DNA of 7,017 nt from Nonomuraea sp. (GTDB lineage Bacteria > Actinomycetota > Actinomycetes > Streptosporangiales > Streptosporangiaceae). This document shows positions 1 to 5,884 of this stretch, piece by piece. A model generated the notes under the pieces. The model did not search any database. It worked only from the letters and a program-made list of their open reading frames with translations, and had not been told where the DNA came from. The stretch's first letter is position 1, and each line of letters starts with the position of its first letter. The stretch is from contig JABFVJ010000389.1 of the NCBI GenBank assembly GCA_013362835.1, positions 1-7,017 of the forward strand. Direction: 5' to 3'. A program made the position numbers and the translations under genes.

Positions 1-1
1 G

Positions 2-442
2 GCGGAGGAGGGCGAGGAGCTCTTCGACGTGCGCATGGCGATCGAGGGCCTGGCCGCGCGGCTCGCGGCGCGCAAGCGCACGCCCGAGGCCGCCGCGCGG
101 CTGCGCCGCGTGCTCGACGCCGCCAAGGAGGCCGTGGAGGCCGGGCGCCTGGAGGAGGTGGCCGACCTCAACACCGCCTTCCACCTGGCGGTCGGCGAGG
201 CGGCCGGCAACTCCTACCTCAACCTGATGATGAAGCCGATGTTGCAGCGGGCGCAGTGGGTCTTCAGCCAGACCGCCGCCGCCCGGGGGCCGCACTCGTG
301 GTCGGAGCATCTGAGCCTGTGCGAGGCGATCACGGCGGGTGACGAGGACGAGGCCCAGGCCAGGGCGGTCGCCCACGTCGCCGCCGCGCGACGGTCGTTC
401 CTCGCGGCCGTGGGGCGTACGGCAAAACACCCGAACGATTAG
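2..442 (+). CDS. GntR-family transcriptional regulator, FCD domain (3' part only)
   Basis: Reading frame 2 is open from the left edge to the TAG at 440-442, so the true start and the N-terminal winged-helix DNA-binding domain lie outside the window. What remains is an all-helical FCD (FadR C-terminal) ligand-binding domain. It opens with ELFDVRMAIEGLAARLAA, the usual first helix of this family. Counting from the GTG at 29, the four residues that normally bind a metal and the effector carboxylate are all present: D46, H52 (in NTAFHLAVGEAAGN), H94 (in WSEHLSL) and H116 (in AVAHVAAARR). FCD regulators are usually repressors released by small organic acids, amino acids or their derivatives. The gene points toward the transporter operon, whose first gene starts 91 nt after its stop, so control of that operon is likely but inferred. 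The GTG at 29 is internal to the domain and is not taken as the real start. Confidence 0.9.
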   Translation, partial: AEEGEELFDVRMAIEGLAARLAARKRTPEAAARLRRVLDAAKEAVEAGRLEEVADLNTAFHLAVGEAAGNSYLNLMMKPMLQRAQWVFSQTAAARGPHSWSEHLSLCEAITAGDEDEAQARAVAHVAAARRSFLAAVGRTAKHPND

Positions 443-495
443 AAAACACTCAGATAACAACCTGGGGTCAGGTAACACGCTTGAAATGTAAGGTC

Positions 496-505
496 TTGTA
501 TACAG
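496..505. promoter_or_regulatory. Putative GntR/FCD operator
   Basis: TTGTATACAG contains the perfect 8-bp palindrome TGTATACA (497-504, axis between 500 and 501). FadR-type GntR proteins generally bind short palindromes of the form TNGT-Nx-ACNA. This site fits that except that its last position is G instead of A. It lies 29 nt before the binding-protein start codon, directly after an FCD regulator gene, where a repressor could block the promoter or transcription start. Assignment to that particular regulator is inference, because its DNA-binding domain is not in the window. Confidence 0.5.
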
Positions 506-523
506 TCTCCTAAACGTTCCTTC

Positions 524-528
524 GGAGG
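524..528 (+). promoter_or_regulatory. Ribosome binding site of the binding-protein gene
   Basis: GGAGG lies 5 nt before the ATG at 534, a near-ideal Shine-Dalgarno sequence. It fixes the start of the solute-binding protein, which is also supported by the lipoprotein signal peptide that follows. It is the strongest initiation signal entering the transporter block, consistent with a binding protein being needed in excess over the membrane parts. Confidence 0.8.
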
Positions 529-533
529 CACCC

Positions 534-2150
534 ATGAGACCGTCCCCCAGGCTTCTCGCGGCGCTCGCCGTTCTCCCGGTCGCCCTCGCGGCCTGCGGGG
601 GAGGCGGATCGGGCGGCACGCCCGCCGCCGCCCCCTCGATATCCGACGCCTCGGCCGACAACCGTCCCGTGAAGGGCGGCGGCACGCTGAACGTCGCGCT
701 CAACGCCGACCCCGACGCGCTCGACCCGAGCGTCTCCACCACGCTGGTGGGCCGCGAGGTGTTCGCGAACATGTGCGAGAAGCTCTACGACATCGACTCG
801 TCGGCCACCCTGGTCCCCCAGCTCGCCGCCGCGCTGCCCGAACTCTCGGACGACGGCAAGGAAGTGACCGTCAAGCTGCGGCAGGGCGTGAAGTTCAACG
901 ACGGCACGCCGCTCGACGCCGACGCCGTCAAGAAGTCGCTCGACCGGCACCGCACCTGGGAGAAATCCGCGCGTCAGGCCGACCTCGCGGCGGTCTCCAA
1001 GGTCACCGTGGTCGATCCGGCGACCGTGCGGCTGACGCTGACGCGGGCGTTCACGCCGCTGACGGCGCAGCTCGCCGACCGCGCCGGCATGATCATGTCA
1101 CCGAAGGCGCTCGACTCCGCGGGCGACAACTTCGGGGCGAGCCCGGTCTGTGTGGGGCCCTTCAAGTTCGGCGGCCGCACCTCCGGCAGCCAGATCGTGC
1201 TGGAGCGCGCGCCCGACTACTACGACGCGGCCAAGGTCAAGCTCGACAAGCTCGTATACAAAATCATCGTCGACCCCAACGTACGGGCCGCGAACCTGAA
1301 GTCGGGCGACGTGCAGGTCGCCGACCAGCTCGCCACCACGACCGTGAAGGGCGTACAGGCCGACCCCAACCTGAAGGTGGTCGCCGGCGGCGGACTCGGC
1401 TACTACGGCATCACGATCAACACGGGCAACGCCAACGGCTCGACCGAGAAGCCCGGCACGGTGAACACGGCGCTGGCCAAGAGCCCGCAGCTGCGCGAGG
1501 CGTTCGACCTGGCGCTGGACCGCGAGGTGATCAACAAGACCGTGTACAACGGCCTGTACGAGGTCGACTGCTTCCCCGTGCCGCTCGGCAGCCCGTTCCG
1601 GGCCCAGGACCTGAGCTGCCCGGGGCGCGACCTCGCCAAGGCCAAGCAGCTCGTGCAGGCGAGCGGGGTCCCGACCCCGGTCCCGGTCACGCTGACCAGC
1701 CCCAACGACGCCACGAACCAGCGCCTCGCCCAGGTCATCCAGCAGATGACCAAGGAGGCCGGGTTCGACGTCAAGGTGCAGACCGCCGAGTTCGTCAGCA
1801 CCCTGGAACAGGGCAAGTCCGGCAAGTTCGACGTGCTGCTGAACGGCTGGTCGGGCCGCGTGGACCTGGACGGCAACCTCACGAACCTCATCACCAGCCG
1901 CGGCAGCAACAACTACAGCGGCATGTCCGACCCCGGCATCGACGACCCGATCCAGCAGGCCGCCGCCGAGACCGACCTGACCAAGCGGGCCGAGCTGTAC
2001 GCGAGCGCCATGAAGAAGGCCGCCGAGGTCCGCGGCGTGCTGTACCTGTACCACAACAAGTACTACCTGGGCATGAGCAAGAACGTCGCCGGGGTCCAGT
2101 ACTTCAAGGACGGCCTGCCGCGCTTCGTGACCGCCGGGTTCACCGCGTAA
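534..2150 (+). CDS. ABC transporter solute-binding lipoprotein, peptide family (SBP_bac_5)
   Basis: This 538-residue protein is the extracellular substrate receptor of the importer encoded downstream. The N-terminus is a lipoprotein signal peptide: MRPSPR, a hydrophobic stretch, and the lipobox LAAC with the lipidated cysteine at C21. A Gly/Ser/Ala/Pro-rich linker to about residue 47 tethers it to the membrane. The binding domain runs from GGGTLNVAL (48 onward) to near the C-terminus. The family signature is visible at 114-124 (KLRQGVKFNDG) followed by TPLDADAVKKSLDR. Length and fold features match DppA/OppA/NikA/GsiB-type proteins, whose cargo includes di- and oligopeptides, glutathione and nickel chelates; the sequence alone does not decide which. 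The mature part has four other cysteines (C81, C206, C346, C362), possibly forming disulfides outside the cell. The stop overlaps the next start by one base (TAATG). Codons 241-243 contain a second GTATACA sequence like the upstream operator. Confidence 0.93.
   Translation: MRPSPRLLAALAVLPVALAACGGGGSGGTPAAAPSISDASADNRPVKGGGTLNVALNADPDALDPSVSTTLVGREVFANMCEKLYDIDSSATLVPQLAAALPELSDDGKEVTVKLRQGVKFNDGTPLDADAVKKSLDRHRTWEKSARQADLAAVSKVTVVDPATVRLTLTRAFTPLTAQLADRAGMIMSPKALDSAGDNFGASPVCVGPFKFGGRTSGSQIVLERAPDYYDAAKVKLDKLVYKIIVDPNVRAANLKSGDVQVADQLATTTVKGVQADPNLKVVAGGGLGYYGITINTGNANGSTEKPGTVNTALAKSPQLREAFDLALDREVINKTVYNGLYEVDCFPVPLGSPFRAQDLSCPGRDLAKAKQLVQASGVPTPVPVTLTSPNDATNQRLAQVIQQMTKEAGFDVKVQTAEFVSTLEQGKSGKFDVLLNGWSGRVDLDGNLTNLITSRGSNNYSGMSDPGIDDPIQQAAAETDLTKRAELYASAMKKAAEVRGVLYLYHNKYYLGMSKNVAGVQYFKDGLPRFVTAGFTA
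1252..1261. other. Operator-like sequence inside the binding-protein gene
   Basis: TCGTATACAA matches the generic FadR-type pattern TNGT-N2-ACNA at every fixed position and shares GTATACA with the candidate operator at 496-505. It is read as codons ending Leu, then Val-Tyr-Lys (ctc gta tac aaa), so it is fully explained as coding sequence. GTA and AAA are uncommon choices in this gene, though each also occurs elsewhere in it. It may be a secondary regulator site or a coincidence. Confidence 0.2.
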
Positions 2151-3109
2151 TGCACTGGTTCATCCTCCGGCGTTGCGGGTCAGCGGTGATCGTGCTGTTC
2201 CTGGCCAGCATCCTGATCTTCCTGGGCATCCGGGCGCTGCCCGGCGACCCGGCCGTCGTCATGGCGGGCCAGGAGGCCTCGCCCGCCGTGGTGGCCGCGA
2301 TCAGGCACGAGTTCGGCCTGGACAAGCCGCTGCCCGCCCAGTACGTGGACTACGTCACCCAGACGGTCACCGGCAACCTCGGCCGCTCGACCCAGGACCA
2401 GCTCCCGGTGATCGACATCATCGCCGAACGCCTGCCGGTGACGCTGGAGCTGTCGGCCCTCGCCATGCTGGTCGCGATCGTCGTCGGCGTGGGGGCGGGC
2501 ATCGTGGCGGCGGTCCGGCGCGGGCGGCTTGCCGACTACCTGGCCACCGGCTTCGGCCTGGCCGGGCTGTCGGTGCCGCACTTCTGGCTCGGCCTGCTCG
2601 GCATCCTGCTGTTCGCGGTGACCTGGCGGGTGCTGCCCGCCTCCGGCTACGTGCCCTTCACCCAGGACCCCGGCGCGAACCTGCAACGCATGCTCCTTCC
2701 CGCGCTCGTCCTCGGCACCGGCTTCGCGGCGATCCTCATGCGGCAGACCCGCTCGGCGATGCTCGGCGCGCTGTCGGCCGACTACGTCAGGACCGCCAGG
2801 TCCAAGGGGCTGTCCGAGGTCAAGGTCGTGGGCGCGCACGCGCTGCGCAACAGCCTGACGACCGTGGTGACCGTGCTCGGCCTGCAGCTCGGGGCGCTGA
2901 TCAGCGGGGCCGTGGTGACCGAGCAGATCTTCGTGATCCCGGGGTTCGGCAAGCTCACCGTGGACGCGGTGCTGACCAGGAACTACCCGGTCATCCAGGC
3001 CGTCGTGCTGATCACGGTGATCGGGTACGTGCTGGTCAACCTGCTGGTCGACATCGCCTACGCGTACCTCAACCCGAGGATCAGGCTGTCGGGAGGCCGG
3101 CATGGCTGA
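2150..3109 (+). CDS. ABC transporter permease, DppB/OppB type
   Basis: This 319-residue inner-membrane protein is one half of the translocation channel. It starts with the typical MHWFILRRCG and a first membrane helix at about 11-28, followed by the family motif PGDPA at 31-35. Further hydrophobic helices lie roughly at 98-122, 133-156, 182-199, 236-258 and 283-305, six in all. The cytoplasmic coupling (EAA-type) loop that docks onto an ATPase spans about 211-234, with Y212, A216, K219-G220, H230 and N234 as recognisable positions. The end, YLNPRIR (306-312), is also typical of the family. The open frame extends far upstream, but the ATG at 2150 gives the correct family N-terminus. It overlaps the binding-protein stop by one base and has no good Shine-Dalgarno before it, so translation probably depends on coupling to the preceding gene. 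The 3' end overlaps the second permease by 8 nt. Confidence 0.93.
   Translation: MHWFILRRCGSAVIVLFLASILIFLGIRALPGDPAVVMAGQEASPAVVAAIRHEFGLDKPLPAQYVDYVTQTVTGNLGRSTQDQLPVIDIIAERLPVTLELSALAMLVAIVVGVGAGIVAAVRRGRLADYLATGFGLAGLSVPHFWLGLLGILLFAVTWRVLPASGYVPFTQDPGANLQRMLLPALVLGTGFAAILMRQTRSAMLGALSADYVRTARSKGLSEVKVVGAHALRNSLTTVVTVLGLQLGALISGAVVTEQIFVIPGFGKLTVDAVLTRNYPVIQAVVLITVIGYVLVNLLVDIAYAYLNPRIRLSGGRHG
3091..3096 (+). promoter_or_regulatory. Ribosome binding site of the second permease gene
   Basis: GGGAGG lies 5 nt before the ATG at 3102, inside the last codons of the upstream permease. It selects ATG 3102 as the start and gives this gene its own initiation signal despite the 8-nt overlap. Confidence 0.7.
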
Positions 3110-3953
3110 CTCGCGTACCGAACGCAGGCGCAGGTTGTGGCGGCGGTTCCGGCGGCGTCCGATGCCGATGGCCGGGCTGGTGCTGGTGGTCGCGTTCCTG
3201 CTGCTGGCCCTGCTCGGGCCGCTGCTGACCGGCGACCCGGCCGCCCAGGACTACGAGGCCACGCTGGCCCCGCCGTCGGGCGCGCATCTGATGGGCACCG
3301 ACGACCTGGGCCGCGACGCCTTCGCCAGGATCGCGCACGGCGCGATGGTCTCGTTGCAGGCCGGGGTGCTGTCCACGCTGCTGGCGATGGTCGTGGGCAT
3401 CCCGATCGGGCTGGTCGCCGGGTTCTACCGGCGCTGGCTGGACCCGATCGTGATGCGGCTGGTCGACGTGACGCTGGCCTTCCCGTTCCTGGTGTTCGCG
3501 GTGGGCCTGGCGGCGATCATCGGGCCGTCGCTGAAGGGCGTGGTGCTGGCGCTGGGCTTCGCGCAGCTGCCCGCCGTCATCCGGATCACCCGCGGCGAGG
3601 TGCTGGCGGTCAGGGAGATGGACTACGTGGACGCGGCCATCGCCGACGGCGCGGGCGACGGCCACCTCATCTTCCGCTACGTGCTGCCGAACTGCATGAG
3701 CCCGCTGATCGTGCAGGCCACGGTGGCGATCCCGGGGGCGATCATCGGCGAGTCCACGCTGTCGTTCCTCGGCCTCGGGGTGCAGCCGCCGACGCCGTCG
3801 TGGGGCGTGATGCTGACGACCGCGCAGCAGTACCTGAGCGACGCGCCGTGGCTGGCGATCTGGCCCGGCCTGATGATCGCGCTGGCCACGCTCGGCTTCA
3901 ACCTGCTCGGCGACGGCCTGCGTGACGTCCTGGACCCGAGGAGCGCCCGATGA
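3102..3953 (+). CDS. ABC transporter permease, DppC/OppC type
   Basis: This 283-residue membrane protein is the partner channel subunit of the DppB-like permease. A very basic cytoplasmic N-terminus ([16 protein letters not shown]) precedes the first helix at about 23-43. The periplasmic motif MGTDDLGRD (64-72) is diagnostic of the DppC/OppC branch. Further helices lie roughly at 83-108, 120-140, 145-163, 202-222 and 248-272. The EAA coupling loop is at about 174-204, with the DYVDAA segment, G183 and the P196-N197 pair; [10 protein letters not shown] (217-226) is another family hallmark. Length is normal for the family and nothing looks broken. The stop overlaps the first ATPase start in an ATGA arrangement, indicating translational coupling. 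As with its partner, the sequence does not reveal the substrate. Confidence 0.93.
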   Translation: MADSRTERRRRLWRRFRRRPMPMAGLVLVVAFLLLALLGPLLTGDPAAQDYEATLAPPSGAHLMGTDDLGRDAFARIAHGAMVSLQAGVLSTLLAMVVGIPIGLVAGFYRRWLDPIVMRLVDVTLAFPFLVFAVGLAAIIGPSLKGVVLALGFAQLPAVIRITRGEVLAVREMDYVDAAIADGAGDGHLIFRYVLPNCMSPLIVQATVAIPGAIIGESTLSFLGLGVQPPTPSWGVMLTTAQQYLSDAPWLAIWPGLMIALATLGFNLLGDGLRDVLDPRSAR

Positions 3954-4915
3954 GCCTGCTGGAGATCACGAACCTGACCGTCGACTTCGACACCGAGGAC
4001 GGTCTCGTCCAGGCGGTCCGCGACATCTCACTGACCCTGGACGAAGGGGAGATCCTGGCGCTGTGCGGGGAGTCCGGCTGCGGCAAGTCGGTCACCGCGA
4101 TGTCGGTGCCGAGGCTGCTGCCGCCGGAGACGACCAGGCTGTCGGGCTCGGTCAGGCTGGACGGCCGCGAGCTCACCACGCTCCCCGAGCCGGAGCTGCG
4201 GCGCGTACGCGGCAAGGACGTCTCGGTCGTCTTCCAGGAGCCGATGACCTCGCTGAACCCGTCGTTCACCGTCGGCTACCAGATCGCCGAGGTGCTGCGC
4301 AGGCACGAACGGCTCTCCCGCGCTGCGGCCGCGAAACGGGCCGTCGAGCTGCTCGAACTGGTCGGCATCCCGGCTCCCGCGCGGCGCGTGAAGGAGTACC
4401 CGCACCAGCTCTCCGGCGGCATGCGGCAGCGCGTGATGATCGCCATCGCCGTGGCCTGCTCGCCCCGGGTGCTGATCGCCGACGAGCCGACGACGGCACT
4501 CGACGTGACGATCCAGGCCGGGGTGCTCGACGTGTTCAGGGACCTGCGCGACCGGCTCGGCACCGCGATCGTCCTGATCACGCACGACCTCGGCGTCGTG
4601 GCCGACATCGCCGACCGGGCCGTCGTCATGTACGCCGGCCGCGCCGTCGAGCAGGCCCCGGTGAGCGAGCTGTTCGCCAACCCGCGGCATCCGTACACGC
4701 TGGGGTTGATGAAGGCGCTGCCGTCGGCGGCGGTGAACGGGCGCCTCGCCGAGATCCCCGGCATGGTGCCCTCGCCGCTGACCGACCCGCGCGAGTGCGC
4801 CTTCCAGGCGCGCTGCCCGCGCGCCCAGGCCGACTGCCGTCTCGACCGCCCCGAGCTCGTCCGCCAGGCCCCCGACCATCTGGCGGCCTGCTTCCACCCG
4901 GGAGGCCCGTCGTGA
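3950..4915 (+). CDS. ABC transporter ATP-binding protein, DppD/OppD type
   Basis: This 321-residue cytoplasmic ATPase drives transport together with the next gene product. All nucleotide-binding elements are present: Walker A GESGCGKS (40-47), Q-loop glutamine Q96 in [11 protein letters not shown], signature LSGGMRQR (154-161), Walker B VLIADEPT with catalytic E179, D-loop TALD (182-185) and switch histidine H212. NPRHPYT (244-250) starts the C-terminal oligopeptide-transporter extension. That extension holds four cysteines, C283-x5-C289-x6-C296-x17-C314. In the mycobacterial OppABCD transporter, cysteines in the corresponding domain bind an iron-sulfur cluster needed for activity; the same role here is inferred from spacing only. 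Start: ATG 3950 with GAGGAG at 3938-3943. It overlaps the upstream stop by 4 nt (ATGA) and the downstream GTG by 4 nt (GTGA). Confidence 0.95.
   Translation: MSLLEITNLTVDFDTEDGLVQAVRDISLTLDEGEILALCGESGCGKSVTAMSVPRLLPPETTRLSGSVRLDGRELTTLPEPELRRVRGKDVSVVFQEPMTSLNPSFTVGYQIAEVLRRHERLSRAAAAKRAVELLELVGIPAPARRVKEYPHQLSGGMRQRVMIAIAVACSPRVLIADEPTTALDVTIQAGVLDVFRDLRDRLGTAIVLITHDLGVVADIADRAVVMYAGRAVEQAPVSELFANPRHPYTLGLMKALPSAAVNGRLAEIPGMVPSPLTDPRECAFQARCPRAQADCRLDRPELVRQAPDHLAACFHPGGPS
4900..4905 (+). promoter_or_regulatory. Ribosome binding site that sets a GTG start
   Basis: GGGAGG is 6 nt before the GTG at 4912, within the last codons of the first ATPase. The open frame of the second ATPase extends about 1 kb upstream without a stop, so this site, together with the family N-terminus that follows it, decides that translation begins at GTG 4912. 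Confidence 0.75.
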
Positions 4916-5871
4916 TCCTGCGCATCGACAACCTGGTCAAGCACTACGGCCAGGTCAGGGCCGTGGACGGCCTGTCGCTGGAGATCGGCCAGGGCGAGGT
5001 GCTCGGCCTGGTCGGCGAGTCCGGCAGCGGCAAGTCCACGGTCGGCAAGTGCGTGCTGCGCCTGACCGAGCCCACCGCCGGCGCGATCGAGCTGGACGGC
5101 CGCGACATCACCCACCTGTCGCGGCGGGCCATGCGCCCGCTGCGCAGGGACGTGCACATGGTCTTCCAGGACCCCTACTCCTCGCTCAACCCGCGCTTCA
5201 CGATCGAGCAGATCGTCGGCGAGCCGCTGCGCCGGCACAAGGTGGCGGGCGTGCGCGAGCGGGTGCCCGCGATGCTGGAGCGCGTCGGGCTGCGCGCGGA
5301 GATGCGCTCGCGCTTCCCGCACGAGCTGTCCGGCGGGCAGCGGCAGCGGGTGGGGCTGGCCAGGGCGCTGATCCTGGAGCCGAAGCTGGTCGTGGCCGAC
5401 GAGCCGGTGTCGGCGCTGGACGTGTCGGTGCAGGCGTCGGTGCTGAACCTGATCACCGATCTGCAGCGGGACATGGGGTTCTCGTGCCTGTTCATCACGC
5501 ACGACCTGTCGGTGGTGGAGTTCCTGGCCGACCGGATCGCCGTCATGTACCTGGGCAAGGTCGTCGAGACCGGGCCGACGGCGGAGATCTTCGCCGGGCC
5601 GCGGCATCCGTACGCGCAGGCGCTGTTGTCGGCGGCGCCGGTCGCCGATCCGGTGCGGCAGCGGGAGCGGCGCAGGATCGTGCTCGGCGGTGACGTGCCG
5701 AGCCCGGTCGATCCGCCCGCCGGGTGCCGGTTCCACACGCGGTGTCCGCTGGCGTTCGACCGGTGCCGGGTGGAGGAGCCCGTACTGACCGACCCCAGGG
5801 GGAACGGCCATCCGGCCGCCTGCCATCTTGTGACGGCGGACCGTGTCCCCGACGCGTCCGCGACTCGATAA
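4912..5871 (+). CDS. ABC transporter ATP-binding protein, DppF/OppF type
   Basis: This 319-residue protein is the second ATPase of the heterodimer. The start is GTG 4912, giving [13 protein letters not shown]; the longer open frame upstream is a shadow of the preceding gene. Motifs are complete: Walker A GESGSGKS (35-42), Q86 in VFQDPYSSLNP, signature LSGGQRQR (139-146), Walker B LVVADEP with catalytic E164, D-loop SALD (167-170) and switch histidine H197. GPRHPYAQALL (229-239) leads into the C-terminal oligopeptide-transporter domain. That domain carries C272-x5-C278-x6-C285-x18-C304, nearly the same spacing as in its partner, so both halves may hold a metal centre. VFQDPYSSLNP is the usual form in the DppF/OppF branch, whereas the first ATPase has the DppD/OppD form [11 protein letters not shown]. 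It ends at TAA 5869-5871, 13 nt before the next start. Confidence 0.95.
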   Translation: MILRIDNLVKHYGQVRAVDGLSLEIGQGEVLGLVGESGSGKSTVGKCVLRLTEPTAGAIELDGRDITHLSRRAMRPLRRDVHMVFQDPYSSLNPRFTIEQIVGEPLRRHKVAGVRERVPAMLERVGLRAEMRSRFPHELSGGQRQRVGLARALILEPKLVVADEPVSALDVSVQASVLNLITDLQRDMGFSCLFITHDLSVVEFLADRIAVMYLGKVVETGPTAEIFAGPRHPYAQALLSAAPVADPVRQRERRRIVLGGDVPSPVDPPAGCRFHTRCPLAFDRCRVEEPVLTDPRGNGHPAACHLVTADRVPDASATR

Positions 5872-5877
5872 GAGGAG
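5872..5877 (+). promoter_or_regulatory. Ribosome binding site that sets a TTG start
   Basis: GAGGAG lies 7 nt before the TTG at 5885. There is no ATG or GTG at a suitable distance in this frame. An upstream in-frame GTG at 5843 would overlap the ATPase gene and shows no obvious Shine-Dalgarno. The site therefore supports a TTG start for the hydrolase gene. Confidence 0.7.
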
Positions 5878-5884
5878 AGATCGT

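Larger units (their letters stand above)
443..533 (+). promoter_or_regulatory. Intergenic control region of the transporter operon
   Basis: This 91-nt gap is clearly more AT-rich than the coding sequence on both sides and separates the regulator from the five-gene transporter. It contains a TTGAAA at 481-486 that resembles a -35 box, and two -10-like hexamers, TAAGGT (489-494) and TATACA (499-504). No pair has ideal 16-18 nt spacing, so the exact promoter cannot be assigned. TATACA lies inside the GTATAC palindrome. If TAAGGT were the -10 box, the palindrome would instead cover the transcription start. Either geometry suits repression. A short inverted repeat, CCTG-GGGT-CAGG, sits at 461-472 but is too short and lacks the T-run of a terminator, so readthrough from the regulator gene is possible. 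Confidence 0.55.

Noticed and set aside
461..472. CCTG-GGGT-CAGG inverted repeat as a terminator for the regulator gene
   Set aside because: The arms are only 4 bp and no U-tract follows. It is too weak to call a terminator.
519..528. Possible hairpin hiding the ribosome binding site of the binding-protein gene (CCT/AGG around a short loop)
   Set aside because: Only three base pairs can form and flanking bases do not extend the stem, so it is unlikely to regulate translation.
773..2149. Plus-strand frame upstream of the first permease, which would make a 778-residue protein
   Set aside because: It is the permease frame staying open through the binding-protein gene. The upstream part is Arg/Gly-rich nonsense, and the permease family N-terminus begins exactly at ATG 2150.
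3922..4911. In-frame extension making a 649-residue version of the second ATPase
   Set aside because: The added part overlaps the first ATPase in another frame and has no domain. GTG 4912 has a good ribosome binding site and gives a normal-length family member.
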